DNA from: Bombardia bombarda
Lineage: Eukaryota; Ascomycota; Sordariomycetes; Sordariales; Lasiosphaeriaceae
Length of the DNA stretch: 64,000 nucleotides
Reading direction: 5' to 3'
Assembly: GCA_030512295.1 (NCBI GenBank)
Contig: JAULSR010000001.1
Location: 682,001-746,000, forward strand
Positions within the stretch are counted from its first letter, which is position 1, and each line of letters starts with the position of its first letter. Below, one piece after another: positions 45,801-56,960 of the stretch. A program made the position numbers and the translations under genes. The notes under the pieces are model-generated. The model saw only the letters and a list, made by a program, of their open reading frames with translations, was not told where the DNA came from and did not search any database.

Positions 45801-45925
45801 CAAGCATTGCTACTACCACTTCTTCGTCGAAGAACGAAGGCGGCAGTAGTGGCGGTGGGAAAAGAAGATGGCTTGGTCTTGGGAGGTCCAATAGCCATCG
45901 GAAGAGCGGTGGAGCCGCGGTCTAG
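42857..45925 (+). CDS. centrosomin-motif (CM1) coiled-coil protein
   Basis: One exon, 1022 residues. A Ser-rich disordered N-terminus (1-150) leads into a centrosomin N-terminal motif 1: KGFGLKEMEQTLSTLHKQNF (residues 154-173) and LKLELFHRRERQ. This motif recruits or activates the gamma-tubulin complex in Mto1/ApsB, Pcp1/PcpA and animal centrosomin. A coiled coil follows to about 260 and contains an 11-residue exact repeat EKRDKAIEEAV (215-225 and 226-236). The remaining 760 residues are Ser/Pro/Gln-rich and disordered, with a Gln tract near 840, a Gly-rich segment near 950 and a basic C-terminus. The likely place of action is the spindle pole body or septal microtubule-organising centres. 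It is shorter than typical Mto1/ApsB proteins, so the exact orthology is open. Confidence 0.8.
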   Translation: MEGSGAQSQSSDRSRQPPPPFPRTTSSLSSTSSTRTRVSNNSSNSSSHHIPTLHSHRLHHSRCSRTPTIDRPKSQLSREASEDSRQSLPPIMSSFLQERLERERRVESERSSSRASNVSSSLDFKAVQSSPSKSSIAESRRPRSSGGSEPVKNKGFGLKEMEQTLSTLHKQNFDLKLELFHRRERQTALEDRLEKLESDKEQTDQINDQLLHELEKRDKAIEEAVEKRDKAIEEAVAMIVVLEARVEQLLREREMVRQIDEAGIFYTQPESPAPAKAPKTKMLEPPVISDAKALNRMPSFLSERSENTENLRNIYLGARGSVLSLSRTAEDNHEAERIIRPRLNSPTLSVLSESSFLSVYGQKHPGGNISPPEENPSALDGPPKNHEPPPKLDSPKSDAFAETPTRLRQSSASPLVSSTSGQFQTMNNFLDASGSPLQQLERLDTTLTTRRKSSKPSISSLDKIRPPSRSSSMQPKTKQEKRQALERVLTQGQLGRESAHLNGLPPTPDTISTTTLRHYQSSNDTLSREQSLVNERSYLALSEATTSQDSELDGYGAGRGLSQKASQAASITAFGSRKQLPGNGTLLDCQFVKSQPRRPRSASDTTMSQYRGKDDWDSDSSDEELADGGHSAASSFDPWLRESQKPDRSDALDPLSSVSQAGPGKKNMGRVSPDLFSFPMTTTGWATEVMFGALGGAGYRGAGGANMSPSPMADTLDALGQSLSTPLFGSGLVPQSKSSGHTPPPPPDRRSSLHARTGSISVMPISPLRPSTMSSKLKRTPARGTRKRSNSIDARPPPDSLRDFGLRQSRAVTVPPEQLYIPPQQPQEVQQQQQQPQSAKQRHYPPTASQLPRSRGLNNIFRRSTGSTDAPQLAASPHSAPPTETTFEKGSAQLVGMPSWGLRAVAAEDDFRDSATPPPILRSKAGRSGFDDSGGARLEPFSSGGGGGGALVGHDVPGTSWSNNSNGGAGLQEGPPPSAGSSSIATTTSSSKNEGGSSGGGKRRWLGLGRSNSHRKSGGAAV

Positions 45926-47169
45926 GTGACACCGGGGCGGAGGACGGCCAGCTTGAATAACTGGAAATGACTGGGCGTGTGTATTATGGTGATCATCATA
46001 GGTCATTTTGCGGGTATGTACTCGTTTCTGCTTCCTGGGATAGGATGGGAGGCAGTAGGATACAGAGTGGGAGACGTAGCTTGGCGTTTATGGGAATCGG
46101 GAGTTTGAAAGCACGCACGCATGGTCTTCTCTTCTCTCTTTTGTTATCTTTATTTGTTTTCCTTCTCCCCGGCTTTTGGTTTGGGGGTTTTATTGCGTTG
46201 GCTACTTGAAGTTTTGTCCTGTCGTGTGTGCTGGGGGCTAGGGGGCTGGCGTACGTTGATTGGGATGAATGGATTGATGGCTGGCTTGATTATGGGGGAT
46301 GACATGACAGCCGTTTGTTTTGCTTGCTGGAGAATGAAAGTCTTTTGTCCGGTTTGGTTTGAAGATATGCGAACTCGGGTTACTTGGGTGTTTTATTGAT
46401 GATTCCATTCTGGTTCTTTTTGGCTGGACGGAGTCCTGAGAATTCGCCCGTTCTGGCTGGGCGGCTGGTCAGCATGGGAAAACAGACCTGCTGCCTACTC
46501 GACCTGTGTTTTGTTGGGCGGGTGTGGTGAATGAGGGAAGAGTTGCTCTGAGGCGACTGGCGGTGTTGGTGGACGGAGGATGGAGAGGGAAAGGGGATCG
46601 ATATAGGCAGATCATATGGTTGTTTGTCTCGGTTTGGAGGGATGGAAAACAGAAGAGGGGTGAATGAAAGGGGGGGTGAAGTACTGGTACTAGAATACTA
46701 TACATGTATGCTTTAGATAGGCACGTTATTAGGCGAGTATCATTAGATATGACTCGGAGGTGTGGGTGGCAGTTGTGTGTGTGGTTTGAGTTTATAAGCA
46801 AGCTTTTGGGCATTTTTACAAATTATGGAATAACCTCTCACCAGACTTTGCAAGTGACTCAGTATAGAATCGTCTTGTTGCCAGGTTGGCCGTTTTGGTT
46901 TGACCAGGTTAACTGGCCATGGGCACGGTAATATTGAAGGTGCGTGATCTCATGAGCAATTGCAGTTATTTCCACTTTAACGTTCCGAGTTTCCAAGACA
47001 AAGGTCTCGAGAGAAGGCTTATAGCTTCCTGGGCATCGTTATGGCGTTTTCGAAATACGTCGCCCGTGTTATCCTGTCTTTGTCGTTGAGTAATTGGAGA
47101 GGGGTCCTACAGTTGATGTGCAGTCGGAGCCAACCATCTCTACATCGAATACTGTTCAACCAATAGTTA
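45926..47169. other. intergenic, 3' flank of the CM1 gene
   Basis: T/G-rich downstream sequence and no recognisable gene. Confidence 0.45.
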
Positions 47170-47268
47170 GTCACTTTGGCGGAGTGGTTAACGCGCTGCC
47201 CTGCTAATGACAAGTTAGCATGTTAGGCAGTTCCCTCGGGAGCGTAGGTTCGAATCCTACAGGTGACG
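47170..47268 (+). tRNA. tRNA-Ser (anticodon GCT) with intron
   Basis: The acceptor stem GTCACTT (47170-47176) pairs with AGGTGAC (47261-47267), discriminator G. The anticodon stem CTGCC/GGCAG carries the loop CTGCTAA with anticodon GCT, split by an intron of about 18 nt after the position 3' to the anticodon. A long variable arm (TTCCCTCGGGAGC) marks a type II tRNA, and the T arm is GTAGG-TTCGAAT-CCTAC. Confidence 0.93.
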
Positions 47269-47353
47269 TTTCTTTTTTGTCATTTTATTCTTCCACTCTC
47301 TATATTACTACTCATCAGGAGACACATTGGGAGATATTATCATTCCATCTACT

Positions 47354-48097
47354 CTAGAGATCCATCCCACTAATCACAGGCTTCCAGCCCTCCAGAATCT
47401 TCAACGTCTCGTCGCACTTGACCTTCAACATATCGTAGGCATCCTTGCCCAGGGGAATCCTAGGCGGCATCTCGGCCAACCCCTTGGCGCACCCCTCCCT
47501 CCTCACCATGTCCAGCACGACAGTGACCGCCTTTTTCTGGTCGCCAAGCTGCTTGTTAAGGGTGTCGGCAATGATGCTAATCATCGCCTTGGTGGCGTCG
47601 GTGTAGTCGGGGATGACGGAGACGTTAGCCGTCACGTTGTCGGTGAAGAAGGCGCGGGTGCGGAAGGCTCCGGGCTCGACGAGCAGGGTCTTGATGCCCA
47701 GCTAGGCCGTCTCGAATTAGGACAAGAAGCCCTTGTAGCTGTGGTTGGGGGTTAGTATTTTAGATCATGTTGTGAGATGGTGAAGTAGAACCAAGTACCC
47801 AAGATCCTCCCAGGTGCCTATGACGACGGTGCCGGCATTGTTGACCAACACGTCGATCCTCCCAAAAATGGCAATGGCCTTCTCCATGGTCTCGTTTATC
47901 ACCTGCTGGCTGTCGGTGACATCGAGACGCAGGATGGCAGAGACGCCGGCCTGCTCGAGGTGCTTGATCTTGTCGACATTGCGGCCTGTGGCGATGATGA
48001 GGTCGCCGCGCCCCACGATCTGGTGCACAAACTCCTCGCCGAAGCCCGACGAGCAGCCCGTCACGAGCCAGACAAGCTGGTTGGTTGAGGTGGACAT
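47354..48097 (-). pseudogene. short-chain dehydrogenase pseudogene
   Basis: The 5' part (from 48097) is a good SDR N-terminus: VWLVTGCSSGFGEEFV with the TGxxxGxG cofactor loop and DVLVNNAGT. It runs to TWEDLG, followed by a GTACTTGG donor. The 3' part (down to 47354) reads LGIKTLLVEPGAFRT and a normal C-terminal half of this Rossmann family. Between them the segment that should hold the catalytic Tyr-x-x-x-Lys is gone: only YKGFLS-stop-FETA-stop-LGIK remains. The two in-frame stops lie at 47717-47719 (TAA) and 47702-47704 (TAG). The gene thus lost its active-site exon and gained nonsense codons. The substitutions are few, so the decay looks fairly recent. Confidence 0.8.
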
Positions 48098-49015
48098 TGC
48101 GAAGATGTTTGTGGTCTATGTATGCGGATTGACTGTTAGAATAGAATAAATAGTCTGGGATGAGATATTAAATCTTTATGAGGTAGGTCTCCAGATATCT
48201 TCAAGCTGAATAACACTTCTGAGTTATGCTGATATTACTATCTCGAAGATGCCTTGGTGACACAGAAACATGCCGTTTGTGATCGAGAAGGATGGTTTAC
48301 AACGTAGTGACAGGACAAGAAGCTTGCTTATTTATAGTGAGAAAAAATGTCTGAAAAAACCTTCGGCTATTGGTTAGTTCGTCCAGTGGCGTTTAAAACC
48401 CTTGGTTATTAGATAACATTGTTTGCTAACGAAAAGGCCTTCCGGAGGGGATTAATTACAAAAATAAACAAACGGAAACGCCTATTCGCAAAGCACCAAT
48501 CAAGCATCAACGAAAAAACCCCCGATAAGGGCCGCCAGAGGCGGAAGAGCGCTTATTATTATATGGCCTATACAGAAGCTTTGCTTCCCCCTACAGTGGT
48601 ACCAATGGTGCACCGCTGTCAAGGGTATTTTATGGTTAAACGTGCTGGTACTTTCATAGGCAGTGCCTAGTGTCATCAAGGGACCCATCATTACGTACTT
48701 CATGAGGCTACTTATGCTAGAACCCTATAACCATGCCGTTGGCTTGGGAAAAGAGCCTTTGTGACCAAGAAGGCTGATTTTATGTGACCAGTAAACTCTC
48801 GTAGCACCTTTTGTGGGTAGTGCCATGTGGGTTCATGGGACGTATCAAATGGTATACCGAGACACGTTCTATGTCATATCATCACAAGCATCCCGTCGGC
48901 TTGGGAAGGTACCATCACATCGCACCGTCTTACGTCCTGCTCTCTGTGACACATAAATGTTTATAAATACCTCTTGTTTGCTTCTCGTTGTTCACGACCC
49001 GGACCGACTCTCCAC
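48098..49015. other. intergenic, promoter sides of two genes
   Basis: The stretch contains loosely repeated phrases, such as GCCGTTGGCTTGGGAA near 48733 and CCCGTCGGCTTGGGAA near 48892, that may be decayed repeats. No gene is supported. Confidence 0.4.
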
Positions 49016-49023
49016 TATATAAA
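49016..49023 (+). promoter_or_regulatory. TATA box of the small Lys-rich gene
   Basis: TATATAAA lies 137 bp before the ATG at 49160, with a CA/TC-rich leader between, as is usual for strongly expressed fungal genes. Confidence 0.5.
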
Positions 49024-49159
49024 GGCAAGTAGTTCAACATTATATGCCTACACAACCTGCAGAATTCAACACCAAACAGTCTTCAGTACTCGAAACGTTG
49101 GGCTTCAGTTTCCATAGCCTCAAACACATAAGTGATCACCACTAGCACCGTTCTGCACA

Positions 49160-49460
49160 ATGGTTTGTTTCTTCTAAGCCTTCTTTGCCTTTAAATGCAG
49201 CATCAACTAACATGAAGATTCAACACAGGATAATTACGATCCCGTGGTTTGTGTCATCCCACCAACCGCCAACGCCAACGCCATCCAGAGGCGCAAGTCC
49301 ATAACTCAAGAGACTAACAGAAATCTACATCAAGAAGGAGGATACCTACAACGTTCTCAAGCCTCTCAAGGACAGAGAGAAAGATAAGCAAGATTCCTCA
49401 AAGGATAAGCGAGACTCTTCAAAGAAGGACGGCGACAAGAGCAAGACCGTCCTCCTGTAA
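49160..49460 (+). CDS. tiny Lys/Asp/Ser-rich protein, three exons
   Basis: The first coding exon is only the ATG (49160-49162). A 66-nt intron follows with a GTTTGT donor, ACTAAC branch site and ACACAG acceptor at 49228. The second exon begins DNYDPV. A frame change to the last exon (KKEDTYNVLKPLKD, then a Lys/Asp/Ser-rich tail repeating KD-x-SSKDKRDSSKKD) requires a second intron; the best choice is 49247-49310. The product would then be 56 residues. The tail shows amino-acid repeats typical of real small hydrophilic proteins, and the TATA box and leader support expression. The second intron boundaries are less certain. No function is known to me; a stress or nuclear role is a guess. Confidence 0.45.
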
Positions 49461-50835
49461 AGCAAGACGCAAACACTCGTTCGACATCAGCATGGACGAC
49501 AAGGTACAGCCCGTCTGGGGACAAGACGGGCAGCCTCAGTGGCTGGGACACTGGAGGAGGACATGCAGGATGGGCGGACACGGAGCACAAGACAAACCCA
49601 CGCCTTGCAAAAAGAGCAACGAGAGACTGGACTTAGACACGACACATGGAGGATTTCAACGGATGACATCATCTCAAGGAAGAGATTAGGCAGTTAGCAA
49701 CTGGTTTGTCCAGCTAGGAATTAAGAGCCTTATTTTTCATTTCACTAAAAGGCCATTGCCTAAATTCAACAAAGCTTGTGCTCAGAGATTGGTGAATCGA
49801 AATTTGCTTCCTTAGTCACTCGCCAACCAGATCGCTCATTTTGTTGACCTTGACCAGTTACTTATTCATTCATTTCTCCTCTCACTTGTTCTTTCACTTG
49901 CCTCTTCTTCAATCTTCAATGCTTTTTTGTTACTTAGTGATGAGACGAGACACGGCCCTATCACCGACCTCCCTCTCCACCCCAAGCGATGTGATCGACA
50001 ACCATCTTCAGCCAAGCTGAGCCAATGAGGATGATCATGTTCCTGATCATGTCATATGATCGCCACTGCAGAGTAAGCATACGATTAAGCATGTAGCTTG
50101 TGTCACACACCATTCAGTTCTGGGGCATACATGAAATCAGAACAACGACAACTTCAGCAACGACTTCATCACTGATACAATACGAGTAGGTACGGCAATA
50201 CATAATGCAATGTCTACGCTCACATATTCGATCCCCAAATCATCACAAGATCAAAATACTTTTCACAATAAAACGCAAGAGCAACAATCATGAAAATCTA
50301 AGTATTTATTATTATCATTTACATTGAATCATAAACACACATACACAGCCCATCCACATACATTGTCCCCTCAATTAGGATTGTGCCTGAAGAAGTACAA
50401 GCGAGGTAGGAGGAGGTAGGGACCGACGTCCGGGTTCGCCTTGTGGCGACATGCTTTGCTTCATTCCTCTCCTTCTTTCAACGAGAGAAAAGAGAAAATG
50501 CAACGGTGCTTTCCACACATTAAAAGATTCCCGTGACAAAGAGAAAGACCAGATCAGACACACCACACCAGTTCAAACGGAAATAGACAGCGTGCGGCTG
50601 GCCCATGAAAGCGACTCACCCACTCAACTCACTGGCAAGTGAAGTGAGCAAGTGAGCCCCTTTCACACCTGCCTGTGGCATCGACCGATCGAAATCGACC
50701 GACCGAGAGCCGCCCGCATCATGATCGGAAATAATGGTGCAGTGTGCCCATCCCCCTTCCCATCCCTTCCACCCTCTCCAACACTCCCCCCAGTCAGGCA
50801 GACAACGCCATCACCACCACCTCTTCACTCCCCAC
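49461..50835. other. intergenic, nothing recognised
   Basis: AT-rich in 49700-50400 and without a convincing frame. Confidence 0.45.
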
Positions 50836-51359
50836 TCAGAGGTCGCCGCAGTAGTCGACGGTGGTGGTAACGGTGACCGTCGGCACGGGGGCGGTGGTCA
50901 CGGTGCCGGTGACGCCGAAGCAGGAGCAGGCAGAGGCGTACTCGGCAACGTTGGCGCAGTTGGCGGCGTAGGTGGGGATGGAGGTGGCGACCGCGGTGGC
51001 CTGGCGGCCCTCGAGGGGGAAGTCACGCTTGGCGGGGCCGGTGGGCTCCTCGTCGTCGACGGTCACGGTGTAGGTGCTATTATATCCTTGTTAGCACATG
51101 TGTTTTTCCTTTATTTTATCTACCCCTTTTTTGTTGATGGAAAGCGGAGGGATGGGTCAAAGGGGGTGGCTTACACAGCAGCAGGGGTGACGGTGGTGCG
51201 GAGGAAGCTCGCGCAGTCGGCGGAGCGCGAGGCCAGGGGGAGGAGGCCATCACGGGTGCCAGTAACGGCGCGGTTGCAGTTGTTGCCGGCACAGACGCGG
51301 GGCTCCAGGACGGAGGCCACGGCGACGGCGACAAAAGACAGGGCGACGGCGAACTTCAT
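50836..51359 (-). CDS. small secreted Cys-containing protein, two exons
   Basis: Exons 51359-51175 and 51076-50836 (98-nt intron, GTAAGC donor, AATAG acceptor) give 141 residues. The N-terminus MKFAVALSFVAVAVAS is a signal peptide. The mature protein has paired cysteines (CAGNNC; CASF; CANVAEYASACSC) and Thr/Val-rich spacers such as TVTVTTTVDYC near the C-terminus. The pattern Cys-Ala-Asn-x4-Tyr-Ala-Ser-Ala-Cys-Ser-Cys with TxT spacers is very common in secreted or wall-linked proteins of filamentous fungi with unknown role. A possible dibasic cleavage site AKRD lies after residue 70. No GPI signal is visible. Confidence 0.8.
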
Positions 51360-54132
51360 GTTGACGGTTTAGAGGTTGGTTATTAGGGATTGGGTATAAA
51401 CCGTGGCGAGGAAAATATTACACGTGATGTGGAATTGGCTTGATTTTCGTCGTGAAGAGGAGAGGAGAAAAAGGAGGTCGGCGGCCAACAGGGAGGGTGG
51501 GAGACATGTTTGTTACCATATATATCCATTGGGACCTGGGGCGGCGCGGTGGGTTACTTGCGCTCCCTTCCCACGCAGTAGGGATACTACCCACCGGCAT
51601 GCAATGCCCGGATGGGTGCAAGCGCCGACACCAGTTCAAGCCAGAGAATACCACTCTGGGGGTCCACCGGAGTCGCGGACACCTTGCACCTGCCTGGCAG
51701 GGACATAGAGCTGCTGTGCCTGCTGTGCCCTTGCCTGCGCCCCATGTTTCTCTTTGAATTGATTGCTCGGGTCATCAACATCGTCTTTTCTAGGGCTGAA
51801 CCTGTCTGGCTGTGGCGGATGGGTGGATTGAAGCTATCCACACGGGAACGGGATACCCAGTCAGGGCTGTTCGTCACTTTCTCATGCCCCTGGCAGCAAG
51901 CAACTGCTGTTGTGTGACTGAGCTATGAATGGGGCACGATAGACAGACAGATGCAAGCGAGAGACGGTGGAAAAGACATGCAAGGTTCGATCCATGGGTT
52001 CCAGGGAGGTACCACCGGGGCCAAGCTGCCAAGATGGACGCCCAGCCATGCGGTCCTTGACGCTGAGCTGAGAGAGGAAACCAATATTCCAGGCCTTGTG
52101 GCGCAAGCCATCCCAAGTCGCTATGGCTGGGGGCCACTCACTGCCATGGACAGATTCGGTTCGCGGAAAGACGGCGCGATCGAAAAAACGAGTGGACGGG
52201 AGCCACGGGCGATATGTTTTGCATGGTGCGCCTCAAACCATCAATTATATCCAGAATCGAATCTGACTCTTGTCGGTTCTCCGCGCCATCCAGTCGACCG
52301 ATTGGGACGAATCTGGACATGAAAGACATGAGAGTCTGCAGACTGGCTGGCTGCCTGGTCTGTTCTCGGCCTCGGTCTCGACAATCGGGCAGAAAACTAA
52401 GGGAAGAAGGACCGACCCATAGCACCGGATGCACACACACACACATGTACAGAGATCTCGGCGAGGAGAAATCTGGGTCGATTAAGAAAAGAGAGACTTG
52501 CGGTTCTGCGGTTGCGGGTGGTTGGACGACAACCCGACATTGGTCGATTTTCCCTTTTCCCCGCTCATTAGTGTTGCTGCACGTCGAACGGTACCTACCT
52601 ATTTTAACCCATTGCCAACCCACTTTCCGCGTTGCTGCCTGCCTGTTGAGGATTCGGGCCTGTCTTGGCAAGGATACTTCAACCGTTATCACCCCTTGCA
52701 CAGACCACGATGCTCGCTCCAGTCGTTCTGGTAGCTGGACTCAATCAATATTGAATGTTTGATAAGGAAGGCGAATTGATGGGCGGCGGCGGCAACGACG
52801 ACGAGAGCGAACGAATGAGCGAAACAACAACAACAACTTCGGGCACGTGTTGAGAGAGAAAGCAGGTACAGGCAGGTAGGCGGATACGAGGGGACGACGC
52901 GTATGTACCGTTGCACCTCAGCTGTTGTGCATGATATTTGATCCTCAGAGTCGGTAACTGTCTGAGGCAGGTTGACTTGGTTATTGATCGAGCAGACAGA
53001 CCTAGACTGGCATCTGTATTTCGTTGGTGATGCAATAGTCGACAAATGTCTCGAATCGGGCATAGCCAGACGCGAATTCGTTGAACCTTTCTCGATCTGT
53101 CGGGTTCTTTTTGGAGCTGTGCCACTGCTATGAAGCCACCCGGCAGCAGGGCTGACTGCTATAAAGTTGAGATTCCGCGCCCTCCAGGGCTCACGAACAC
53201 ACCTCTGTTACTTGATTCGGTGACATGGTGGAGGCAGTGTGAGTGAGTCTGGGTTATGCCCCCAACCGCAACCGCCTAAGACCTTGCTGATTGTCTTGTA
53301 CGTAACCCCGTCTCCCGGGTTTGAATCGATATCGGTGTGTGCATCTTTTCGTTCCCGGGCAAACAGCTGGCGGGAGGACAACTGATGGACAGTGCATGAA
53401 TGGATGCAATCAAGGTTCCCGCCTGGACGGGCGGGCGCCGATTGTCTTAATCTCCAATGTTAGTGATAATGGCGATTACGAATCGGGAAGCTTGAATCGG
53501 CCTCCCCCGCTCGAGATTGCACGTGGTAGCAGTGCTGAGGAAAAAGAGGGAGGGGGGACCCTGCCCTACCGATAATAATCCGCCCCTCTGCCCCTGTTGA
53601 TCAATCTGGGGGGGGGCGGGCAGGTAGACCTTTTGGAACCGATTGATTGATTGATTGCTTGATGTCTCAGATTGAAGTTACTGCAATCAATTGTCGGTGT
53701 CCGCAGATATCACAAGGGTGCAGAACCAAGAACATGGTTCACAGCTAAGCTATCTCCTTCATCGCACCTGCCCGAGACATTCCATTCCACGTCGTGTTTC
53801 TTGCAGCGCGGGAGCAATCTCGGGCGAGGAAACTCCATCCACACGCCATGGAGCATGGGCCCCAAAGGCCCCACCTCTGCTGCCCCTGTTGCTCCTGCTG
53901 TTCTGAACTTCTTGGTGCTGCCGCTGCCGTAGACCCGGGTTATGGCCCTTCGGGAGGCTCCTTCCGTTGAAGCAATTGAATGGGGAGTCTGCCTCCGGCG
54001 GCGACCGTATTTCTTGGAAACTCAATTCGAGTCGGTGTCCCTCAAGGTCCTTCTTCGTCTTTTCTGGCCATTTGCCTCTTCGGGGGGTCAGGGAAAGGTT
54101 CCGGCGATGAAAAGACGCTCGACATTTACACA
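51360..54132. other. long intergenic region, nothing recognised
   Basis: About 2.8 kb of promoter-like and GC-rich sequence with many short overlapping frames on both strands, none with a signal peptide, domain or exon logic. Short G runs occur near 53607-53620 and a GATT repeat near 53640-53660. Confidence 0.4.
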
Positions 54133-54911
54133 TCAAAACCCAGCCAGCTGCATCCCAAGATGCCCCATCCCAAACAAGACTCCCCACGTGGACAAGGCAT
54201 TCGGCGCCGCAGCAGCGCTTGAGAAAGAAGAAGTGGAAGTGGAAGAAGAAGATGATGATGATGATGATGATGATGACGTTGAAGATGACAAAACCCCTTG
54301 CGTCCCCGTCGTCCCAGTCCCAGTAATTGTCCTGTCCTGGCGTTAGTGTCTCTCTTCTTAATTCGCATTTCGCATGAACCAACAACCGCTGCTCATCATA
54401 AAGTATGCTTACGCTGCTGTGTCCGTGGTAATAGTCCCTGTGGCGCCTGCGCCGCCGCCGCCGCCGCCTGATAACTGGGCGGCCGTCGTCGTATCCGCAG
54501 CGCTGGTACTGATTGATGACGACGATGATAATATAGAAGAAGATGACCCGAGCCCGTCTCCGTTCCAAATCCCGCTCCCGCTCCTGCTCTCGCTCACAGC
54601 AGACGAAGAGGATGATGGCGTAGATAAAACCGACGTCGTCACCCAGAGAACCAGTTGCTCATGTTAGCTTAGCCCAGAGGAGAAGTCGAGAAGTCGAACT
54701 TCGCGCAGAAAGCGAAGCAATTCTTCGTGTTGACGACGCCCCCATTCCCTTTGCAGAGGCACCTTTCGTGGCCCTCAGGCCTAGGGTTGACTGAACCTTG
54801 ACAGTAGTCGACGATGGCATTGAGGCAGCTGGTGCACTCGTCAGGATAGCCATTGGAAGCGAGGCTGGCTGGGATAACTGCTCCCGTAATGAAAAGGGTG
54901 GTGAGTTTCAT
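54133..54911 (-). pseudogene. GPI-anchored Ser-rich secreted protein with a broken frame
   Basis: From the ATG at 54911 an 80-codon frame gives a signal peptide (MKLTTLFITGAVIPASLAS) and a Cys-rich domain (CTSC, CLC, CFAFC), then stops with TAA at 54669-54671. Just downstream, in another frame, an open segment (54657-54413) encodes a Ser/Thr/Gly-rich linker. It is joined by a clean intron (54412-54332, GTAAGC donor, branch CTAAC) to a poly-Ser exon ending in SSAAAPNALSTWG, a short hydrophobic tail and a stop at 54133. This is a classical fungal GPI-anchor signal. The Cys-rich head, Ser-rich stalk and GPI tail clearly form one gene design. Yet no canonical donor joins head to stalk: the frames differ and both carry stops between them. 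It is a pseudogene, has an unusual intron, or contains an assembly error. A plain 80-residue secreted protein remains possible. Confidence 0.55.
54251..54276. repeat. GAT/ATC trinucleotide microsatellite
   Basis: About nine GAT units on the plus strand encode the poly-Ser run (TCA codons) of the GPI-type gene on the minus strand. Confidence 0.9.
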
Positions 54912-56960
54912 GGTGGCGATGATGGTGGTGGTTTCTTGATTGGGTTACAAAGTGGTTCAAGAGATGCTCAGAGGGAACCTGACGCGTCTGCCGTTCTGTT
55001 TACCTAGTGTTGCTTTATGAAATCTTTCGATCATGATGCTGTCCAGCCCCAATCAGGGATAGTGGTGATGTTGGGTGGTGCCAAGGCCAGGCCAAGTCAC
55101 TCCAGTCACATAAGAACCTCTTCATGAGTTGTGGTGACTGATACAGAAGTTGAGGCAACCCTGATAGCAATGCTGTCTCTCTGGACTTGGACCATATTTT
55201 AGCCGCATACGTGTCTATACTATGGCTGCATTGAGTTCAGGTTAAAGCGCATCTCTTGCGAACACACGTGTGAATCGAGTCGCGGGATCTGGGCAACAAT
55301 CAAGTACGTATGGGCTGAGAGCGAAGAAAATAGACTACACACAATGACAACTCGAGCCCCTTCTATCAAATTTCCATACAGTCGGTTACTCTGCATAGCC
55401 ATAACATAGCCATAAGCCTAAGACACCATAATCACGACAAGGAGACTGAAATAATTCTGCCACTGCTCCATCAATCACATAATGGAAGACATAGTACCTA
55501 CTCTTCATACTACCTTACATATACGCTCACACATATACACATACCTAACTCACCATACATCCAAGGAATTAATGCAGGTGCCATGTAGAATACACGCATC
55601 TCATGAGATAAACCCCCACAGGGATCGCGCACGTGTTTCTTCCGCCTGGATATCAATGTGGATGTTGGTCAGTTATGCTTAACCACGAGAATGGGGATTG
55701 CATCAATAGTCCCAGCACTCTGTTTTCTGTGCAGATCCTTACGGATTACGCACTCACACTCCGATGAAAACGACCGGCCGGACCGGGGTGGTGGGTTCGG
55801 ATGGTCTTTTCTCCCACGTGGGATTGACTGTCAAGGTCATGCTTATTTTTATACCTTATAATTTGTGCATATTAGATGACAGCGGCCCAGGTGGAGTTGA
55901 GAAGAGGAATATCACTTCATTTGGAAAGCAATTCCGTCCCGGTGTGGGAGGTAGCCATGTATATCAGAGCCTCTTATACATGTCTTGGACATCTCCACTC
56001 CCTACCCTGCACCACACACCCCCTCTTGCATTGCTCCCTGGTGGTAACAACAAAGATATCGTCTTACCAACCTAGCCTACCCATATAACAGTACAATGTT
56101 GCTAGGATTCATCACCAACACGCCCTATACAGGGAGAGGAAGCATATTGAAGTATGTATATCATCAGATTGTGCTACTAATTTAGCGTAACGTAACCTGA
56201 ATCTCTGCAACGGGGTCTACCTATAAAGAAAGACTGCCTTAACAATGTCGTCAAAGTCTGCTTCTTCTGTCCTCATCCCCCCCTCAACCCACCACCGCCA
56301 AGCTCCATCCACCGTGCCTCAAACCATCTCGACCTCCCATCCCCCACTTCCCTCCGCATCCCAAGCCTAACGCACCCCTCCTCATTTCTTCATTCATCAG
56401 ACATTTCTCATCATCCCCGTTATCACTAGACCCCATAACACCCCATATATCAGTCATCTACAACCAACCAGTTACCATCCACCACCGCAGCCACGACTTT
56501 TTCACTTTGGAGCCAGTGACCAAGGCCGGCGAGGAACAAACAAATGACCGATCCACCTCTCTCACCAGTAAGCAATAGATAATAAATGTAAAGATAGTAA
56601 GTGAACGCAAAAGGCGTCGAGCAGTATGCCCAAAGAAACGGGACGATAAGAACAATAGTATATGCCAACCCTACCCACCATATACCACGCCCAGCTGCCT
56701 GATAACTGGCTGGCAGGGAAAGATGCGATGACCAAAACACCCAAAGTAGATACAGAAAGCAGAAATAGAAGATAAATACCGAAAGAATAAGCAAGAAAAA
56801 TTGAAATGTTGACTCCGTTCTCCTTGTGTAAGCTTATGCCCACTGTTTCCTTTCCAGTTTCGAAAGACCGGCCGTTTTGCTGTATCATGCCTGCAGATAA
56901 GAAAATAAAAACGGAAGTGTAAATGGCTCACAAATCACGCAAACGAGATAGACGTATTCG
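54912..56960. other. intergenic, nothing recognised
   Basis: Minus frames at 56450-56931 encode very hydrophobic peptides but lie in the T-rich 3' flank of the receptor-like gene and lack a start context. No gene is supported. Confidence 0.45.

Noticed and set aside
45588..46006. Small minus frames across the end of the CM1 gene
   Set aside because: Shadows of the CM1 coding sequence without leader or motif.
53270..53335. tRNA-like T-arm CCCGGGTTTGAATC
   Set aside because: No acceptor, D or anticodon arm can be folded around it.
56450..56931. Hydrophobic minus frames resembling a small membrane protein
   Set aside because: They lie in the T-rich 3' flank of the receptor-like gene; hydrophobicity follows from T-rich codons, and there is no good start context.
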